DNA of 64,000 bases from Scytonema hofmannii PCC 7110 (GTDB lineage Bacteria; Cyanobacteriota; Cyanobacteriia; Cyanobacteriales; Nostocaceae), in NCBI RefSeq assembly GCF_000346485.2, contig NZ_KQ976354.1:4794436-4858435 (forward strand), in the 5' to 3' direction. This document shows, one piece after another, positions 25,169 to 34,119 of this stretch; position 1 is the stretch's first letter, and every line of letters begins with the position of its first letter. The translations under genes and the position numbers were made by a program. The notes below the pieces were generated by a model. The model worked only from the letters and a program-made list of their open reading frames with translations, was not told the origin of the DNA and searched no databases.

Positions 25169-26123
25169 ATAGAAAGAAACTCCTATAAAAGTTTTCAGAA
25201 GATAAGCACGGCTTTTATCCAAATCAGCTTATAAAATTTATAAAACTTTACAAGAAGCTGTTTGAGGGTTTTAAGGAGGGATTTTGGACAAGGAGTTGGA
25301 AGAGGGGGTTTTTAAGAAGCCAAATCTTCACCAGACGTGCTTCTCAATTGCGTAGTTGTTGTAACACGGCTTTCATTTATCTTATTGGGAGCAAGCCTCG
25401 CGGTCTATGCACAAAGGTGTATTGTCAGATATCAAAATTGGTGTTTAAGCCAGCACAATCGGTTAGTGTGCTATTTAACAATTGTCTTTATTGTTGATAG
25501 TAACGGATCTCGAACCGATAACCTTGTTGAAATTCGGTTTTACAGTTTCCCAAATACACACAACGTTATCAGGAACAAAATCCATGTATAGGAATTCATA
25601 ATGTTGGGCGCTAGGAATGCCAGTTACTTCTCTATGTCATAGTTTATTCTACAGCGACAGTGATGCGAATCACTTGCGGTGGAAGCTTCGCGCCATTACA
25701 TTCCTCAGTGATTGCTTGCAGACTTCAATAATTATAAAGTTTTGTAACAAAACTGTGGTCATTTGGATAAGTGGGATTGCGAGCACCAGAGTCGTAAGTA
25801 GAGCAAGGCAATTATTAAAACAATGAGCCTTGAGGTTCATGGTTAATCTCAAATAAAATATTTATACGGCAGAAGTTTATGGGATCGTACTACTTTTTCA
25901 AACGTCACTGTTTTAGAAATTCGTCCGGGGAAAGTTATAAACGTCAAGGTCTAGCAAAAGACTTAATAGGCTTTGATATCAATGTTTTAGCTTGCTCGAA
26001 AAGATTGAAAAATAACTACAAGTTTAACTTGACAAAGTTAATTTAGGTAAGACACGAGTGATAACCGCACCGCGTGTCTCCAAATACCAAAATAATCAAT
26101 TTCTAGTGTATACGGAGAAATAA
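25169..26123. other. Intergenic region with a repeated segment
   Basis: This divergent region must hold promoters for the sigma-like gene (leftward) and the LecA-like gene (rightward). A segment of about 100 bases at 25722-25830 resembles 48250-48355, downstream of another sigma-like gene; both share GAGCACCAGAGT-like and AAGTAGAG blocks. Open frames of 60-84 codons here have no protein-like features, so no gene is called. The region is AT-rich. Confidence 0.5.
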
Positions 26124-27089
26124 ATGACTAGCATGCCCATCGATAATGACGATCCATCAGGTCAGGAGGGTGCTTTAGATCAACAAGCACCAACCCAGAA
26201 CCAACATAGTATACCTACATTCAGTAATTGGTTGGAAGTTATATCTTTTCTCTTAAGAAGCAAACATGGCTTACTCCTTACAGGACTCTTGATTATTGTT
26301 GTGGGGACAGTGATGTCACTCACTCTTTATTTCATGCGTCCTGAGCAAATTGAAGTGACAACAAAAGCAGGTACTTTTACTCTAAAAAGAGGGAACAAAC
26401 AGGATGCAATTATTCTACTCAGTCCTGTTGGAGGAGATGAAAATACTCCTTGGGTTAGCACAGGAATTCAAGTCAAATCTAAAGATAAAGTCAAGATCAC
26501 AGCAAGCGGACGCGTGCATACCTCGTTAAACAAGCTTATTGAGGCAGTACAAACAGATGCTCCGAATTCAGGTTGGGTTGGCCCCATAGGAAGTATGCGT
26601 CAACATGAGCGTCCGAAAGATCGTAGTAAAGATAAACTATTGTCAGATAAAAACGATGCTTACTATGGATATGGAATGTTGTTAGCAGCAGTCAGGGACT
26701 CGAAAAACGGGCAAGTAAAACCAGAGGATATAGTACCTGTCAAAGACGGTCATAATTTTGAGGTGAAAACGGATGGTGAACTAGTTCTTACAGTAAATGA
26801 CATTTGGTTATCGCCTGAAAGTCAGGACACGTATGCTCCACCGCTCAAAAGTGGGATTGGGGTTGATGATGAAAATTTTAGATACTACTTGGAAAAAGCT
26901 CAAAATCAAGCCATCTTAAATGGGGAAGATTCTAATTCTTGGTCAGAAAAGAAACGGCTTGAAAAGGTTAAGGAGCAATACACGAGAAGATTAAAAAATT
27001 GGAGCAAAATCTCCAGAAATAAAAACTGGAATGCCTGGTATGAAGACAATATTGGTGCTTTTACGGTTTCCGTGACTGTTAGTAAATAA
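26124..27089 (+). CDS. Membrane-anchored protein with LecA-like domain
   Basis: The 321-residue protein has a polar, Q/N/P-rich start, one membrane helix (about 48-71, LLLTGLLIIVVGTVMSLTLY) and a C-terminal domain that follows the PA-IL/LecA galactose-lectin pattern: WVSTGIQVKSKDKVKITASG, GPIGS, then GELVLTVNDIWL and a closing NIGAFTVSV. In LecA, calcium and sugar are held by the late ND and N-x-G segments; both are present here. So it is probably a membrane-tethered sugar-binding-like sensor. Whether it faces outward depends on topology; few positive charges before the helix leave this open. A GGAGA ribosome-binding sequence precedes the ATG. It is the first gene of the rightward run leading to the GTPases. 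Confidence 0.65.
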   Translation: MTSMPIDNDDPSGQEGALDQQAPTQNQHSIPTFSNWLEVISFLLRSKHGLLLTGLLIIVVGTVMSLTLYFMRPEQIEVTTKAGTFTLKRGNKQDAIILLSPVGGDENTPWVSTGIQVKSKDKVKITASGRVHTSLNKLIEAVQTDAPNSGWVGPIGSMRQHERPKDRSKDKLLSDKNDAYYGYGMLLAAVRDSKNGQVKPEDIVPVKDGHNFEVKTDGELVLTVNDIWLSPESQDTYAPPLKSGIGVDDENFRYYLEKAQNQAILNGEDSNSWSEKKRLEKVKEQYTRRLKNWSKISRNKNWNAWYEDNIGAFTVSVTVSK

Positions 27090-27140
27090 TTCTAACTTCT
27101 CTACACACCTAAGAAACACATCCTAAAATTTATATATTTA

Positions 27141-27321
27141 TTCAACATCACGCTTTCGCCTAAAGCAGTGTTGAAGTAAGGCTTTTAGAAAAATTTGCGA
27201 TCGCAAACAATAAACCAAGACCTTTAACAAATTTATATGTAAACTTTTGTAAATTATTCAAAATAATTCAGATAAAAGCTTTGTTGACAGTCCGATAACC
27301 TTTTGTAGGAGAACGATCTAT
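27141..27321 (+). promoter_or_regulatory. Conserved leader of a sigma-like gene, copy 1
   Basis: The leader contains a stem with arms TTCAACA and TGTTGAA around CGCTTTCGCCTAAAGC, then TTTGCGATCGCAAA, and closes with TTTTGTAGGAGAACGA before the ATG. The same elements occur in the same order before the gene at 47533. The strong conservation of non-coding DNA suggests shared regulation or recent duplication. Confidence 0.65.
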
Positions 27322-27639
27322 ATGAATGAGCAACAGCTTAAAGAGTTAGCTTTAAAAGCCCAACAGTATTCCTTAGGTACAAAGGCTAGACGAATAGCTC
27401 TATCAAAGCTCGTTGATGGTATTTACCGTTCGAGCAAACTTTGCCACCCATATAAGGGTCAGTTTCCTGAATACGAATATATTTATGAGGAGGCTGTACA
27501 AGACCTATTTTTGTATCTTTGTAAAAATATTGACCAATACGATTCCCAATATGGTGAATTTATAACTTGGGTGAATATGTTATTAAGTCAACGTTTTTTT
27601 CTAGAAGCTGTTTCCAAAATAGTTAGTAAATCTAACTAA
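27322..27639 (+). pseudogene. Truncated sigma-70-like gene
   Basis: The 105 codons align with the first half of the intact copy at 47533 (MNEQQLKELALKAQQ, YEEAVQDLFLYLCKNID, TWVNMLLSQRFF), then stop after SKSN. Just behind the stop, a short stretch (TTTATGTGAGTTAAAAGCTTAACATT) again matches the 3' end of the intact gene. So an internal deletion of about 300 bases joined the first half to the end and removed the helix-turn-helix. The residual protein keeps only region 2. It may still be expressed, since start and ribosome-binding site are perfect. Confidence 0.8.
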
Positions 27640-27683
27640 ATAAACTCAAGAATTTATGTGAGTTAAAAGCTTAACATTGGTGC

Positions 27684-28196
27684 ATGGAATTTATGATTTC
27701 GATAGAAACCCTCTCTACATTTACTAGTTTTATATCTCCAGTTTCCCGTAGACTGGCTGAAAAATGGTCACAACAACAAGCTAAACCTGAAAAAAAACAG
27801 CAAGTTTTACTCAATATCTTATCTATATCCTTCGTAAATTTTTATCTAGAATGTATGGGATTTGAGACGGATATAGAAGCTAGTGATAGTTGGAATTCAG
27901 TACAGCAAACTCTTATGAATGTGGCAGATTTACAGATTGAAGGTTTAGGTAAATTAGAATGTCGCCCTGTTTTAGAAAATGCACACTTTGTCTACGTACC
28001 ACCAGAAGTTCACTCAAATAGAATTGGCTATGTTGCTGTACAAATAAGTAAAAATTTACGCGAAGCTAAGTTATTAGGATTTGTCCAAGAAATAACAGTG
28101 AACTATCTACCTATTAGTCAATTACAGCCTCTAGAAAATTTATTTTCTCATTTAGAGGAATGCGCGGAATTTAAAAAAAACAGAACTATCCAGTAA
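27684..28196 (+). pseudogene. DUF1822 gene, C-terminal half missing
   Basis: The 170 residues match the N-terminal half of the complete DUF1822 protein at 23567 closely: TLSTF, ISPVSRRLAEKW, FVNFYLECMGFET, ECRPVLEN, PLENL. The frame then ends after EFKKNRTIQ where the full protein continues for about 150 residues. None of the C-terminal YLPP half follows in any frame. It is therefore a truncated gene, or a minimal one consisting of the N-terminal domain only. It lies 45 bases after the truncated sigma-like gene. Confidence 0.75.
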
Positions 28197-28399
28197 AGCT
28201 TTTATGAATTTCTAAGTATGGATAAAAAATAGTTTTGAGAAGAATGTAAGCTAATTGAACACGAGTCTAAAAACATTTTACATTAGACATAGGAGTTAAA
28301 AAAGAATGTAGAGAATAAAAAACTTTCTGCCACTTCTGTTACCCGACAAGTTTTTGTAAAGCAACCTCAAATCAATCTTAATTATTTTTGGAGAGATAA

Positions 28400-29515
28400 A
28401 TGAAAACTTACAAAATAATGACTCTAGGAGCATCAGGTGCAGGAAAAACTGTATTCTTGGCAAGTATGTTTAAGGAGCTATCAATCCCAGGAAAGCATGG
28501 TTTTTACCTTGAGGTTGAGGCAAAGCAAAATGAAAAACTGCTCGATTACATCTATACCAAGATAGTTACTGGAGATGACTGGCCGCAGGGAACACGATTC
28601 GGAGAGGTATCTGAGTGGACTTTTACCTGCCGCGTCCAGACACCTAATCTTAATAATTATTCTGCCTGCAAATTTACCTACTTTGACTATGCTGGAGGAC
28701 GCCTTACTGATGTGGAAGAAGACGAAGAACTTGAAGCACTAATCAAGCAAACTGACGTAATTTTGTGTATTTTAGATGGTCAAAAACTTTATTCATTGAT
28801 GAAAGATAATAACCAGACAAATACAGAAATTTTTCTGAAAAAAGATTTGCCCAGCCTTCTGAAATGGATGCATAGTTGTAGAGTACCCATTCATTTTGTA
28901 ATTAGTAAATGGGATTTAATTGAACAGGAATTTTCACTAGAACAAGTGCGTGAGCATCTCCTGGCAATACCTGAGTTTAAAAAATTCATCCGAAACCGTA
29001 AAGATCGAGGTTCTCTAGTTAGACTCATTCCAGTAAGTTCTGTCGGTTCAAATTTTGCAACTCCTCAAGCCGATGGGAGTATGAAAAAAACTGGTGAAAG
29101 ACCATGCCCTTTTTTGCTTGAAGTACCTATAGCTTGTATTGTACCAGATTTATTTAAAGCTGAGTTTAGTGAACTCATAAATCAACAAAACAAATTAGAA
29201 AGACGAAATATTTTGTCTAATATAGCAAGATGGATAAAGCCCATGCTGAATATAGGATTTGTCATTCTAGGATTTGCAGATTTAGGTCTAGTTATGTATG
29301 TATTAGAACTTTTGTTAGGGTCAATGGGTTTTGGAGGTCAAGAGCAAGAAGAAGCTACTGCTAAAAGGTCAGAAGACCTGCGGCAAAAACGAGATGCCTC
29401 CATCAAACAAGTTAAAAACGAACAGACAGCTTTGCAACATTCGCTTAATAGCTTCTTATGTATTCAAAATAAGTTTGGTATAGACTTTCCTAAGTCTGAC
29501 TTTAGACTGTCGTAG
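28400..29515 (+). CDS. GTPase-like P-loop protein 1
   Basis: The 371-residue protein has a complete GTPase core: G1 GASGAGKT (10-17), a Walker-B-like strand ending DYAGG (96-100, the G3 DxxG site) and SKWD (169-172, G4 guanine recognition). A C-terminal extension contains a hydrophobic stretch (about 277-307, VILGFADLGLVMYVLELLLG) and a charged coiled-coil-like tail. It resembles the double-GTPase families described in multi-gene bacterial conflict systems, but I cannot place it exactly. The next gene is a close paralogue with the same start (YKIxTLGxSGAGKTVFLASMF). The two GTPases and the following membrane protein are one operon, with a GGAGAG ribosome-binding sequence before this first gene. 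Confidence 0.85.
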   Translation: MKTYKIMTLGASGAGKTVFLASMFKELSIPGKHGFYLEVEAKQNEKLLDYIYTKIVTGDDWPQGTRFGEVSEWTFTCRVQTPNLNNYSACKFTYFDYAGGRLTDVEEDEELEALIKQTDVILCILDGQKLYSLMKDNNQTNTEIFLKKDLPSLLKWMHSCRVPIHFVISKWDLIEQEFSLEQVREHLLAIPEFKKFIRNRKDRGSLVRLIPVSSVGSNFATPQADGSMKKTGERPCPFLLEVPIACIVPDLFKAEFSELINQQNKLERRNILSNIARWIKPMLNIGFVILGFADLGLVMYVLELLLGSMGFGGQEQEEATAKRSEDLRQKRDASIKQVKNEQTALQHSLNSFLCIQNKFGIDFPKSDFRLS

Positions 29516-29546
29516 TGAACTATCAAAATCTCAAAGGTGACAAGTT

Positions 29547-30791
29547 ATGCTCAAAAACTACAAAATTATTACTTTGGGTTCCTCAGGCGCAGGTAAAACC
29601 GTATTTTTAGCAAGTATGTTCAAGCAACTATCAACACCAGGAGATTTAGGATTCTTTTTAGAGGTTGAAGATAGTCAAAAAGAGAAGCTTTTGACTAATA
29701 TCTACTGGGAATTAGCTAGCGGAGAAACATGGCCTAGAGGAACAAGGGGCGAAATAGCTAAGTGGACTTTCACTTGCTGCGTAAATGCTCCGAACTTATC
29801 TAAGTACCCAGTATGCCAATTTACCTATATTGACTATGCAGGTGGTTTACTCACAGATTTAGCAGCAGAGGAAGAAGAAGACAATAGTTTTGACTTTCAC
29901 AAAGAAGTACCCAATGCAGATGCAGTTTTGGTCATTTTAGATGGCGTAAAGATACTTTCCTTCATGCAGGCTACAGACCTTAACCAAGGAGATGTTGGAG
30001 CGTTACTACAAAAAGATTTACCCATAATTATGCGCCAGCTAAATGGCTGTAAAAGGGATACTCCAGTTCACTTCATTATTAGTAAATGGGATTTAGTAGA
30101 AAGTAATTACTCGCTATTAGCAGTGCGAAACCGTCTACTAGAAAAAGTGCCTGAATTTCAGCGTATAGTTAGCAATAGAAAAGAAGCAGGTTGTCCAATT
30201 CGCTTGATTCCTGTAAGTTCTATAGGTATGCATTTTGCCACCCTACAACCTGATGGGCGAATGCAAAAAAACCCTGGCGTAATTCCAAGTCCTTTTCATG
30301 TAGAAGTGCCGCTAGCCTGTGTTTTGGTAGATGGAATGCAAAGCCATTTTGACAGCGAGATTAGTGAGTTAAAAGGAGAACAAGGTAAAATTCGTCAAAA
30401 GCCTACTCAAGTTAAACCAGATGTTAATATTTTAGACAAAATGAATCAGGTTGTGGCGAAGACAGTGCCCTTCTCTGCTACAGTAATCCGCCAAATTTTA
30501 CCTGACAAACAAAAAATCAATAATAATACCTTACAAAAAGTTATTGATCTGACTGAAAAGACGGTACATTACGTTGAAAGAAATGCCCAAAGAAAACGAG
30601 AAGAAATTGCTAAAAAAGAAGACGAAGCTGCTAAAGAAACAGAAAGGCTGCGTCGTTTGCAAAAAGAGTCTTTGAAAAAAGTGGAAAACGAGGAAACTGC
30701 CCTCAGTTATGCAGTTGAGGTTTTTAAAGGTATTCAGGAAAAACTTGTTAAAGACTTTCCCGCATCAGATTTAAGAGGAGCAGGAGTATGA
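29547..30791 (+). CDS. GTPase-like P-loop protein 2, paralogue
   Basis: The 414-residue protein repeats the plan of gene 1: G1 GSSGAGKT (11-18), G3 DYAGG (96-100), G4 SKWD (179-182). It adds an acidic insertion (EEEEDNSFDF) after G3. The C-terminal part lacks the membrane stretch of gene 1 and instead has a long charged coiled coil (about 340-390) leading to a final segment similar to gene 1 (QEKLVKDFPASDLR versus FGIDFPKSDFR). The shared C-terminus suggests both bind the same partner. A heterodimer between soluble and membrane forms is plausible. Its stop overlaps the start of the next gene by four bases (ATGA), so translation is coupled. Confidence 0.85.
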   Translation: MLKNYKIITLGSSGAGKTVFLASMFKQLSTPGDLGFFLEVEDSQKEKLLTNIYWELASGETWPRGTRGEIAKWTFTCCVNAPNLSKYPVCQFTYIDYAGGLLTDLAAEEEEDNSFDFHKEVPNADAVLVILDGVKILSFMQATDLNQGDVGALLQKDLPIIMRQLNGCKRDTPVHFIISKWDLVESNYSLLAVRNRLLEKVPEFQRIVSNRKEAGCPIRLIPVSSIGMHFATLQPDGRMQKNPGVIPSPFHVEVPLACVLVDGMQSHFDSEISELKGEQGKIRQKPTQVKPDVNILDKMNQVVAKTVPFSATVIRQILPDKQKINNNTLQKVIDLTEKTVHYVERNAQRKREEIAKKEDEAAKETERLRRLQKESLKKVENEETALSYAVEVFKGIQEKLVKDFPASDLRGAGV

Positions 30792-31942
30792 GTATTAAAG
30801 TTTGGCCTTTTCTAGTAAGTCGCAATCGAGTTATTGATTACAGAACCGTAGTCGCTCCTGATTTTATCTGTGATGCTGGGATAACTAAGTTACTGGCTAG
30901 AGTAGCAGATGGGGATTTAACTGAGCCAGGACACGCCATTCTTCGGAAAGTTCAAGGGTCAAAAGTAGGAAACTTTACTATTGTTTTTCGAGTTGTGAAA
31001 GCGATAGAAAAAGATATTCATCCTGAAGGTGGAGAGGAGATACTTAAAGACACATTCGGTCGAGAAATTTATCTCATAGAAGGTATTGTTTTTAAGGAAA
31101 TGGATGATCTTGCTGTAACTAATGAAAACATCGAAAAAGCTCATCAGTATCTAACTAAGTATTATTGCCGTTTTTGGGAGTGCAGCGATCCTCCATCAGT
31201 AATTTCATCACAATCTTTCTCACTGATACTCAATAGAACTGCCGATCTTTTGGCACTTACAGAATTTGAACCATTTCAAGTAGTTGCTAAGACTTCAACA
31301 CAACGCAGTCAATCAGAAAAAGATAATATCACACCGACTGTAAAATATCAATTTGATTCGATTGCTATTATCGCTGCTGTAACTACAGCTTTGCTCCTTG
31401 CTATTTGGATCGTTATCAAAGTTAATTCAAGTCCAGGAATAAGCCAGCAACCAGAAAGAATAGAAAACATTGTTGCTGAGTACAAGCAGAAAGCTAAAAA
31501 ACATCATCTATATGTATCGGTAAAAATTCCAGATGAACAGGCTAACGATACTTCCAATGTTCCTAAGCTTTACTGGATTATTGGACAGAAGGGGTGTGAA
31601 TTTACGATCACTGAAGATGGTAAATCTCTTCATAAGATTGACGAGCGAAATATTACCAGTAAGCTCATTATTGGTACATCTGCCATAACTGAGGAAAAAG
31701 ACATTCTCTGTGAAGATGTAAATACCTTCAAAAATTTGCGTGCAAAGTACCCCTATGCAGCGATATTTTTAAGTAAAGCTGGGGAATTGCCGATGAAAGA
31801 TTATCCATATAATAATGGGATTGATAATAGCCAAGAAATTGATAATTTACATCATCTACTTTGTAACCAGCCTGCTATTCCCAAGATTACAGCAAGAATT
31901 ATTCAGCCCAAACCAGCACCTGTATATCAAGTACCTGACTAA
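30788..31942 (+). CDS. Membrane protein, translationally coupled to GTPase 2
   Basis: A 384-residue protein of no family I recognise. A soluble N-terminal domain of about 185 residues (starting MSIKVWPFLVSRNRVID) precedes one membrane helix (about 191-213, SIAIIAAVTTALLLAIWIVI), and a second soluble domain of about 170 residues follows, containing PKLYWIIGQKGCEFTITEDG and a proline-rich end. The last half is likely on the other side of the membrane. The ATGA overlap with GTPase 2 shows coupled synthesis, so it is the natural partner: a single-span receptor that reports to two GTPases. That role is inference from arrangement only. Confidence 0.7.
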   Translation: MSIKVWPFLVSRNRVIDYRTVVAPDFICDAGITKLLARVADGDLTEPGHAILRKVQGSKVGNFTIVFRVVKAIEKDIHPEGGEEILKDTFGREIYLIEGIVFKEMDDLAVTNENIEKAHQYLTKYYCRFWECSDPPSVISSQSFSLILNRTADLLALTEFEPFQVVAKTSTQRSQSEKDNITPTVKYQFDSIAIIAAVTTALLLAIWIVIKVNSSPGISQQPERIENIVAEYKQKAKKHHLYVSVKIPDEQANDTSNVPKLYWIIGQKGCEFTITEDGKSLHKIDERNITSKLIIGTSAITEEKDILCEDVNTFKNLRAKYPYAAIFLSKAGELPMKDYPYNNGIDNSQEIDNLHHLLCNQPAIPKITARIIQPKPAPVYQVPD

Positions 31943-31995
31943 CATTATAAAAGTGATATTTCTGCATCAAATTTATTTGATTTGGGTAGGGGTTG

Positions 31996-32063
31996 CGATC
32001 GCGTAAGCGCTAACGGCTATACTGCCGTATCACTTCGGCGCAAGCTGAAAGAGTGCTTATCGC
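31996..32063. repeat. HIP1-type dispersed repeat
   Basis: This block begins with HIP1 and contains AACGGCTATACTGCCGTATC; a shorter relative lies at 50352-50389 after the amylase gene (ACGGCTAGACTGCCGTATCG). It belongs to the dispersed palindromic family of this genome. Confidence 0.65.
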
Positions 32064-32160
32064 CTTACCATTGGGACTGAAGCAGACAGCAAAGAGCATT
32101 GATCGCCTTTTCATCATGAGCGGCGGAAGTAATAACTTGTTGAGCATAGCCCCTGATGTA
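32015..32160 (-). pseudogene. Debris of a WD40 repeat gene
   Basis: On the minus strand the pieces AHDEKAIN and, after a frame change, CFSPNGKAIST match a single WD40 blade. There is no open gene around them, and a HIP1-type repeat overlaps one end. This is decayed coding DNA. Confidence 0.35.
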
Positions 32161-32189
32161 GCGATCGTAACGTTCGCGATACATTTTTG

Positions 32190-32360
32190 GATGATGCACT
32201 TACTAAAGCAGCCATACGAAGGAAAGTGCCAACTGGGACTCCTCTCACTATTCTTGATATGAAAATTGAGAAAAGTACAGAGAGGTGCGGAGAACGTTGG
32301 TACAGAGTTCGACTGGAGGATACAGATGATTGGATGTGTTCGGACTACCTCTCTAAGTAA
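32190..32360 (+). pseudogene. Debris of an SH3-like domain gene
   Basis: A 56-codon frame without a start (32190-32360) encodes TKAAIRRKVPTGTPLTI and later ERWYRVRLEDTDDWM, ending CSDYLSK. This is the usual layout of a bacterial SH3 domain (ERWYRVRL, then a tryptophan). It ends in a normal stop but has no upstream gene body, so it is a C-terminal remnant. Confidence 0.4.
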
Positions 32361-32600
32361 ATTTAACAGACATCTCCGAAAACTATCAAAGTTGTTTTAT
32401 GGCTCCTCTGTTCCCGCCAGAAGATTACCTATAAAAACTACCAATATGCCAATAACGGTAAAATTCAAGAACGGTAATTTTGTACAAGGAAGGGATATAC
32501 CAATAGTGAAGGTAATGTCATTATTCGGGATTTGCGCTCGCATCTTGGTTGTGTTTCTCATATCAGATTGTTCTTCATTAGCTTTAAAAAATTTTACTTT

Positions 32601-33719
32601 ATGGGTATTGACTTAGATAAACTTCGGCAACAAGCAGCCATACGCTGGCAAGAATTCCAAAGCCAGACAAAGGAACGCTTAAACCAAGTCAACCAAGCTG
32701 GAGATCTCGCAGGTGAACTATGGGAAAAGCAGAAAGTATGGATTCTTTCAGGTTCAATAGCTATAGTACTGATATTTTATATAGGTCGTTGTCTTGATGC
32801 TCAAAAATATAATAATGCTGCTTTAGTTAAAGCATCCCAAGATTCACAAGGCTTACAAGACTTAGAGGAGTTACGTCAAAGTTTAGCAAAAGTTTATAGC
32901 GAAAATGACCCACTTGTTCGTGAGTATACATTACAAAAGGAAGCAGTAAAGTTAAAAAAAAATACCCACAACTACCGAGAGTTATTTAAAATTTATCGTA
33001 AAAATAAAGAGCTTCTCCCCCAATACCCAGTAGTTAAATGGTCAGTACTAGCATGGTATTCCTGGTTCTTTAAAGAAGTCACACCAGTAAAACAAAACGA
33101 ATTAATAAAAAATGGTATTTTAATACTTATAGAAAAAGGTATTCTCATTGCTGGCTTTTGGTATGTTGGACGATGGCTTTGGGAAGCACCACAGCGAAAA
33201 AAGCAAGAGCAGTACCAAGCATGGCAGATAATACATTTAGCTAAAGGTGAAACGGTTAGCGGTGCAAGGAAACAAGCTCTCGAAGACCTCAATAGACAAA
33301 AAATATCTCTGGCAGCACTGTCAGCTGAACAAGTAGACTTAAAGGAGATTCATTTAGAGAAAGCTGACCTCAGCAATGCTAACCTCAGTGGTGCCGACCT
33401 CAGCAATGCTAACCTCGGTTGTGCCGACCTCAGCAATGCTAACCTCGGTGATGCCGACCTCAGCAATGCTAACCTCGGTGGTGCTGACCTCAGCAATGCT
33501 AACCTCAGTGGTGCTAAGCTCTGCAATGCCAACCTCAGTGGTGTTGATCTCAGTAATGCCAAGCTCTGCAATGCCAACCTCAGTGATGCCAACCTCAACA
33601 AAGCCAACCTCAGTCGTGCTGACCTCAGCAATGCCAATCTCAGTGGTGCCAAGCTTAGCACTGCCAAAAATCTCACAGAAGAGCAAGTTCAAACAGTTCG
33701 GAATTGGGAAAGGCATTAG
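32601..33719 (+). CDS. Membrane-anchored pentapeptide-repeat protein
   Basis: The ATG at 32601 gives 372 residues beginning MGIDLDKLRQQ; the upstream in-frame extension from 32532 lacks a plausible start. A first hydrophobic helix lies at about 47-64 and a second at about 170-195 (GILIAGFWYVGRWLW), with a helical loop between. After a charged linker come about 20 pentapeptide units (A-D/N-L-S/G-N/x, about 252-355), which fold as a right-handed beta helix, then a short C-terminal tail. The two helices place the repeat domain at the cytoplasmic face if both ends are inside. Pentapeptide repeats often act as protein-binding scaffolds. It lies 660 bases after the GTPase operon; debris of other genes fills the gap. 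Confidence 0.85.
   Translation: MGIDLDKLRQQAAIRWQEFQSQTKERLNQVNQAGDLAGELWEKQKVWILSGSIAIVLIFYIGRCLDAQKYNNAALVKASQDSQGLQDLEELRQSLAKVYSENDPLVREYTLQKEAVKLKKNTHNYRELFKIYRKNKELLPQYPVVKWSVLAWYSWFFKEVTPVKQNELIKNGILILIEKGILIAGFWYVGRWLWEAPQRKKQEQYQAWQIIHLAKGETVSGARKQALEDLNRQKISLAALSAEQVDLKEIHLEKADLSNANLSGADLSNANLGCADLSNANLGDADLSNANLGGADLSNANLSGAKLCNANLSGVDLSNAKLCNANLSDANLNKANLSRADLSNANLSGAKLSTAKNLTEEQVQTVRNWERH
33365..33660. repeat. Tandem 15/30-bp DNA repeat in the pentapeptide gene
   Basis: The units (for example GACCTCAGCAATGCTAACCT) recur with near-identity roughly every 30 bases. The DNA similarity exceeds what the protein pattern needs, so the array has grown or been homogenised by recent duplication. 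Confidence 0.85.
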
Positions 33720-34086
33720 GAATCATTTAAAAATAAGTTGCGTAACTTTTTAATTGGAGCCTTTAAATTAGCTTTGGAGCGACTAATCCAAGATTTCAAT
33801 AAAGCCTATAAAAAGGGGAATTCTCATCTCCTTTGTGTTTGGAAATACAATGTACAGGCTTGGACTAAATAAAGATGGCTCAGTTTAAATAATTAGCTGT
33901 AGACAGTTCTCTAAACAGGGAACTATTAAAATCTGTCCACTTTATTACCAACGTTAAAATAAGGTAGATGCAATAAAAATAAAGACATAGAGCATTAAAA
34001 AGGTAGGTGCGGTCACATCTTCCTTTTTTACTTATATGGACTGATTTATTTATCAGTAACGGTTAAGTGAATAATTCTAGAAAGTA

Positions 34087-34119
34087 AAACCACCAGTGTA
34101 GAAAGCTGGTGGTTTTTCG
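34087..34119 (+). terminator. Rho-independent terminator
   Basis: A perfect 10-bp stem AAACCACCAG/CTGGTGGTTT with a 9-base loop is followed by a T-rich tract. It is about 370 bases downstream of the pentapeptide gene, on the same strand. No gene lies between, so it probably ends that transcript or a short RNA. Confidence 0.65.

Noticed and set aside
25337-25826. Open frames of 60-84 codons in the sigma/LecA-like divergent region
   Set aside because: No ribosome-binding site, no protein-like features, and a repeated non-coding segment covers part of them.
32266-32616. 116-codon frame before the pentapeptide gene
   Set aside because: It uses a different frame from the SH3-like remnant it overlaps, and its C-terminal part overlaps the pentapeptide gene start.
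33365-33660. Regular repeat array that could be taken for CRISPR
   Set aside because: The units are contiguous, have no unique spacers and are in frame as pentapeptide repeats.
33350-33753. Three open frames overlapping the pentapeptide repeats in other frames
   Set aside because: They are stop-free only because the DNA repeats; composition is monotonous.
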